Shown here one piece after another: positions 6,760 to 7,305 of a DNA stretch of 7,305 nt. The stretch is taken from the NCBI GenBank assembly GCA_051011595.1, contig JBPCTQ010000363.1, positions 1 to 7,305 on the forward strand, given 5' to 3'. How positions within the stretch are numbered: the stretch's first letter is position 1; each line of letters starts with the position of its first letter. Under the pieces are notes generated by a model that did not search any database, had not been told where the DNA came from, and saw only the letters and a program-made list of their open reading frames with translations. The translations under genes and the position numbers were made by a program. This DNA comes from JAOUEE01 sp051011595. Lineage in GTDB: Bacteria; Actinomycetota; Acidimicrobiia; Acidimicrobiales; SHLQ01.

Positions 6760-6775
6760 CGCCCGATCGTGGGCG
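6760..6775 (+). terminator. Possible weak terminator after the amidohydrolase gene
   Basis: CGCCC-GATCGT-GGGCG forms a 5-bp GC-only stem with a 6-nt loop, 17 nt past the TGA stop. There is no U-tract. It may be a terminator or simply part of the structured leader that follows. Confidence 0.35.
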
Positions 6776-6784
6776 CCCCCATGA

Positions 6785-6836
6785 GAGGCTTCTGGCACTG
6801 CTTCATCGGCGTCGAACCGACGAAGCCTCGCCGATG
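6785..6836 (+). promoter_or_regulatory. Interlocking inverted repeats in the leader of the RTX gene
   Basis: Two perfect 8-bp inverted repeats overlap. GAGGCTTC (6785-6792) pairs with GAAGCCTC (6822-6829), and CATCGGCG (6804-6811) pairs with CGCCGATG (6829-6836). The arm order is A, B, A', B', and A' and B' share base 6829. The helices could therefore form a pseudoknot or be alternative folds. A third small hairpin CGTCG-AAC-CGACG (6810-6822) would compete with both. The structure ends 8 nt before the ribosome binding site, a good position for translational control. I cannot match it to a known riboswitch class. Confidence 0.45.
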
Positions 6837-6844
6837 CCCGATTC

Positions 6845-6850
6845 AGGAGG
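6845..6850 (+). promoter_or_regulatory. Perfect ribosome binding site of the RTX gene
   Basis: AGGAGG lies 6 nt before ATG 6857, an ideal Shine-Dalgarno site. The contrast with the two central genes, which lack one, implies this message has a real 5' leader. Confidence 0.85.
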
Positions 6851-6856
6851 CGCACC

Positions 6857-7305
6857 ATGCGACCCACTCGGTTCCTCGTCATCGCGGCCACGTTGAGCGT
6901 GGTTGCCGGCCTTGCCCTGGCGGTTCCCGTCGGGGCCGGCACGGCCGCCAGCTGCAACGGGCTGCCCGTCACGGTCGACCTCAACTTCGGCGGTGTTCCC
7001 ACCGCGGGTGACGACGTCATCCTCGGTACTCCGGGAGCCGACATCATCGACGCCCTGGCCGGCAACGACAACATCTGTGCCGGAAGTGGCGACGACATCG
7101 TCGACGGCGGCCCGGGCAACGACACCATCTTCGGCGAGTTCGGCGCCGACTCCATCACCGGCAGTGACGGCAACGACTCCATCGACGGCGGCGGCGACGC
7201 CGACATCATCGAGGGCAACGCCGGGTTCGACACCCTCAACGGCGGCGACGCCGACGCCATGATAGACGGTGACAACGGCACCGCCGTCGTCACCGGCAAG
7301 AACGG
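6857..7305 (+). CDS. Secreted RTX-type calcium-binding repeat protein, N-terminal part (runs off right edge)
   Basis: This is the first 149 residues of an exported protein built from RTX nonapeptides, which fold into a calcium-filled parallel beta-roll outside the cell. MRPTR followed by the hydrophobic run FLVIAATLSVVAGLALAVPV is a Sec signal peptide, with likely cleavage among Ala/Gly/Thr residues at about 27-31. A short spacer contains Cys33. From residue 58 ten consecutive nonapeptides run in register to residue 147. The best match GGxGxDxIx, for example GPGNDTIFG (85-93). Cys74 sits inside repeat 2 and could pair with Cys33. Repeats 9 and 10 lose the calcium-ligand Asp pattern, so the roll may end there. 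RTX repeats alone do not reveal the activity (adhesin, enzyme or surface-layer component), and any C-terminal domain is outside the window. The gene is 114 nt downstream of the amidohydrolase, with its own leader. Confidence 0.88.
   Translation, partial: MRPTRFLVIAATLSVVAGLALAVPVGAGTAASCNGLPVTVDLNFGGVPTAGDDVILGTPGADIIDALAGNDNICAGSGDDIVDGGPGNDTIFGEFGADSITGSDGNDSIDGGGDADIIEGNAGFDTLNGGDADAMIDGDNGTAVVTGKN
7028..7297 (+). repeat. Ten tandem 27-bp units coding RTX nonapeptides
   Basis: The 270 bp divide into ten units of 27 bp, each coding nine residues of the form xxGxDxIxG. The units are diverged at DNA level, sharing mainly GGC and GAC codons, so this is an old protein repeat rather than a recently expanded DNA satellite. 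The last two units are degenerate. Confidence 0.8.

Noticed and set aside
6793..6840. GEMM-type cyclic di-GMP or cobalamin riboswitch
   Set aside because: GACGAAGCC and GGCACTG recall fragments of those classes, but the invariant cores and helices are missing.
7028..7297. Tandem 27-bp units as a CRISPR-like or satellite array
   Set aside because: The units code in-register RTX nonapeptides and are diverged in DNA; there is no repeat-spacer alternation.
6598..7299. Minus-strand open frame of 233 codons over the RTX gene
   Set aside because: It is a low-complexity Ser/Pro shadow of the RTX repeats, while the plus strand has a signal peptide and perfect ribosome site.

Overview
The window looks like a stretch of high-GC actinobacterial chromosome. 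The lipoprotein style (a '-AAACGG' lipobox followed by a long Asp/Gly/Ser linker), the heavy G/C third-position bias and the secreted RTX repeat protein would fit a member of Acidimicrobiia. That placement is inferred from composition and family resemblance, not from a marker gene. No RNA gene, insertion sequence, CRISPR array or integrase is visible.

Minus-strand half (1-4894). Reading leftwards from the centre come a glycoside hydrolase family 3 enzyme (842 aa, PA14 insertion, both catalytic residues visible, no signal peptide), then a complete family 5 ABC solute-binding lipoprotein (585 aa), then the N-terminal 100 residues of a second, paralogous lipoprotein that runs off the left edge. 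The two lipoprotein genes are a tandem duplication. They share sequence at protein and DNA level, and also the same leader plan: a CTTGC...CTGGTNAACAGTGT promoter-like element, a tetraloop hairpin, a G-rich ribosome binding site and a GTG start. A stem-loop terminator lies between them. Both true starts are GTG, and choosing them restores normal lipoprotein signal peptides.

Centre (4895-5008). A 114-bp divergent intergenic region separates the GH3 gene from a plus-strand amidohydrolase. Neither gene has a good ribosome binding site. Each has a -10-like hexamer ending exactly 6 nt before its ATG, which suggests leaderless transcripts. A perfect 6-3-6 inverted repeat overlaps the amidohydrolase promoter and may be an operator.

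Plus-strand half (5009-7305). A 577-aa member of the D-aminoacylase-like amidohydrolase family keeps the HxH, Cys and SDAGAH metal motifs but has no histidine at all between residues 201 and 433, where the family's tight-zinc histidines normally sit. It is followed by a 114-bp gap containing interlocking 8-bp inverted repeats, a perfect AGGAGG site, and the start of a secreted RTX-type calcium-binding protein with ten in-register nonapeptides, cut by the right edge.

How the genes may work together (inference): the solute-binding lipoproteins could capture oligosaccharides or glycosides that the cytoplasmic GH3 enzyme cleaves after import. No permease or ATPase gene is inside the window, and family 5 binding proteins more often bind peptides, so the substrate is open. 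The amidohydrolase and RTX genes appear to be separate units. I did not find an evident new defence or mobile system. The most unusual items are the RTX leader, the leaderless divergent promoters and the altered metal site.
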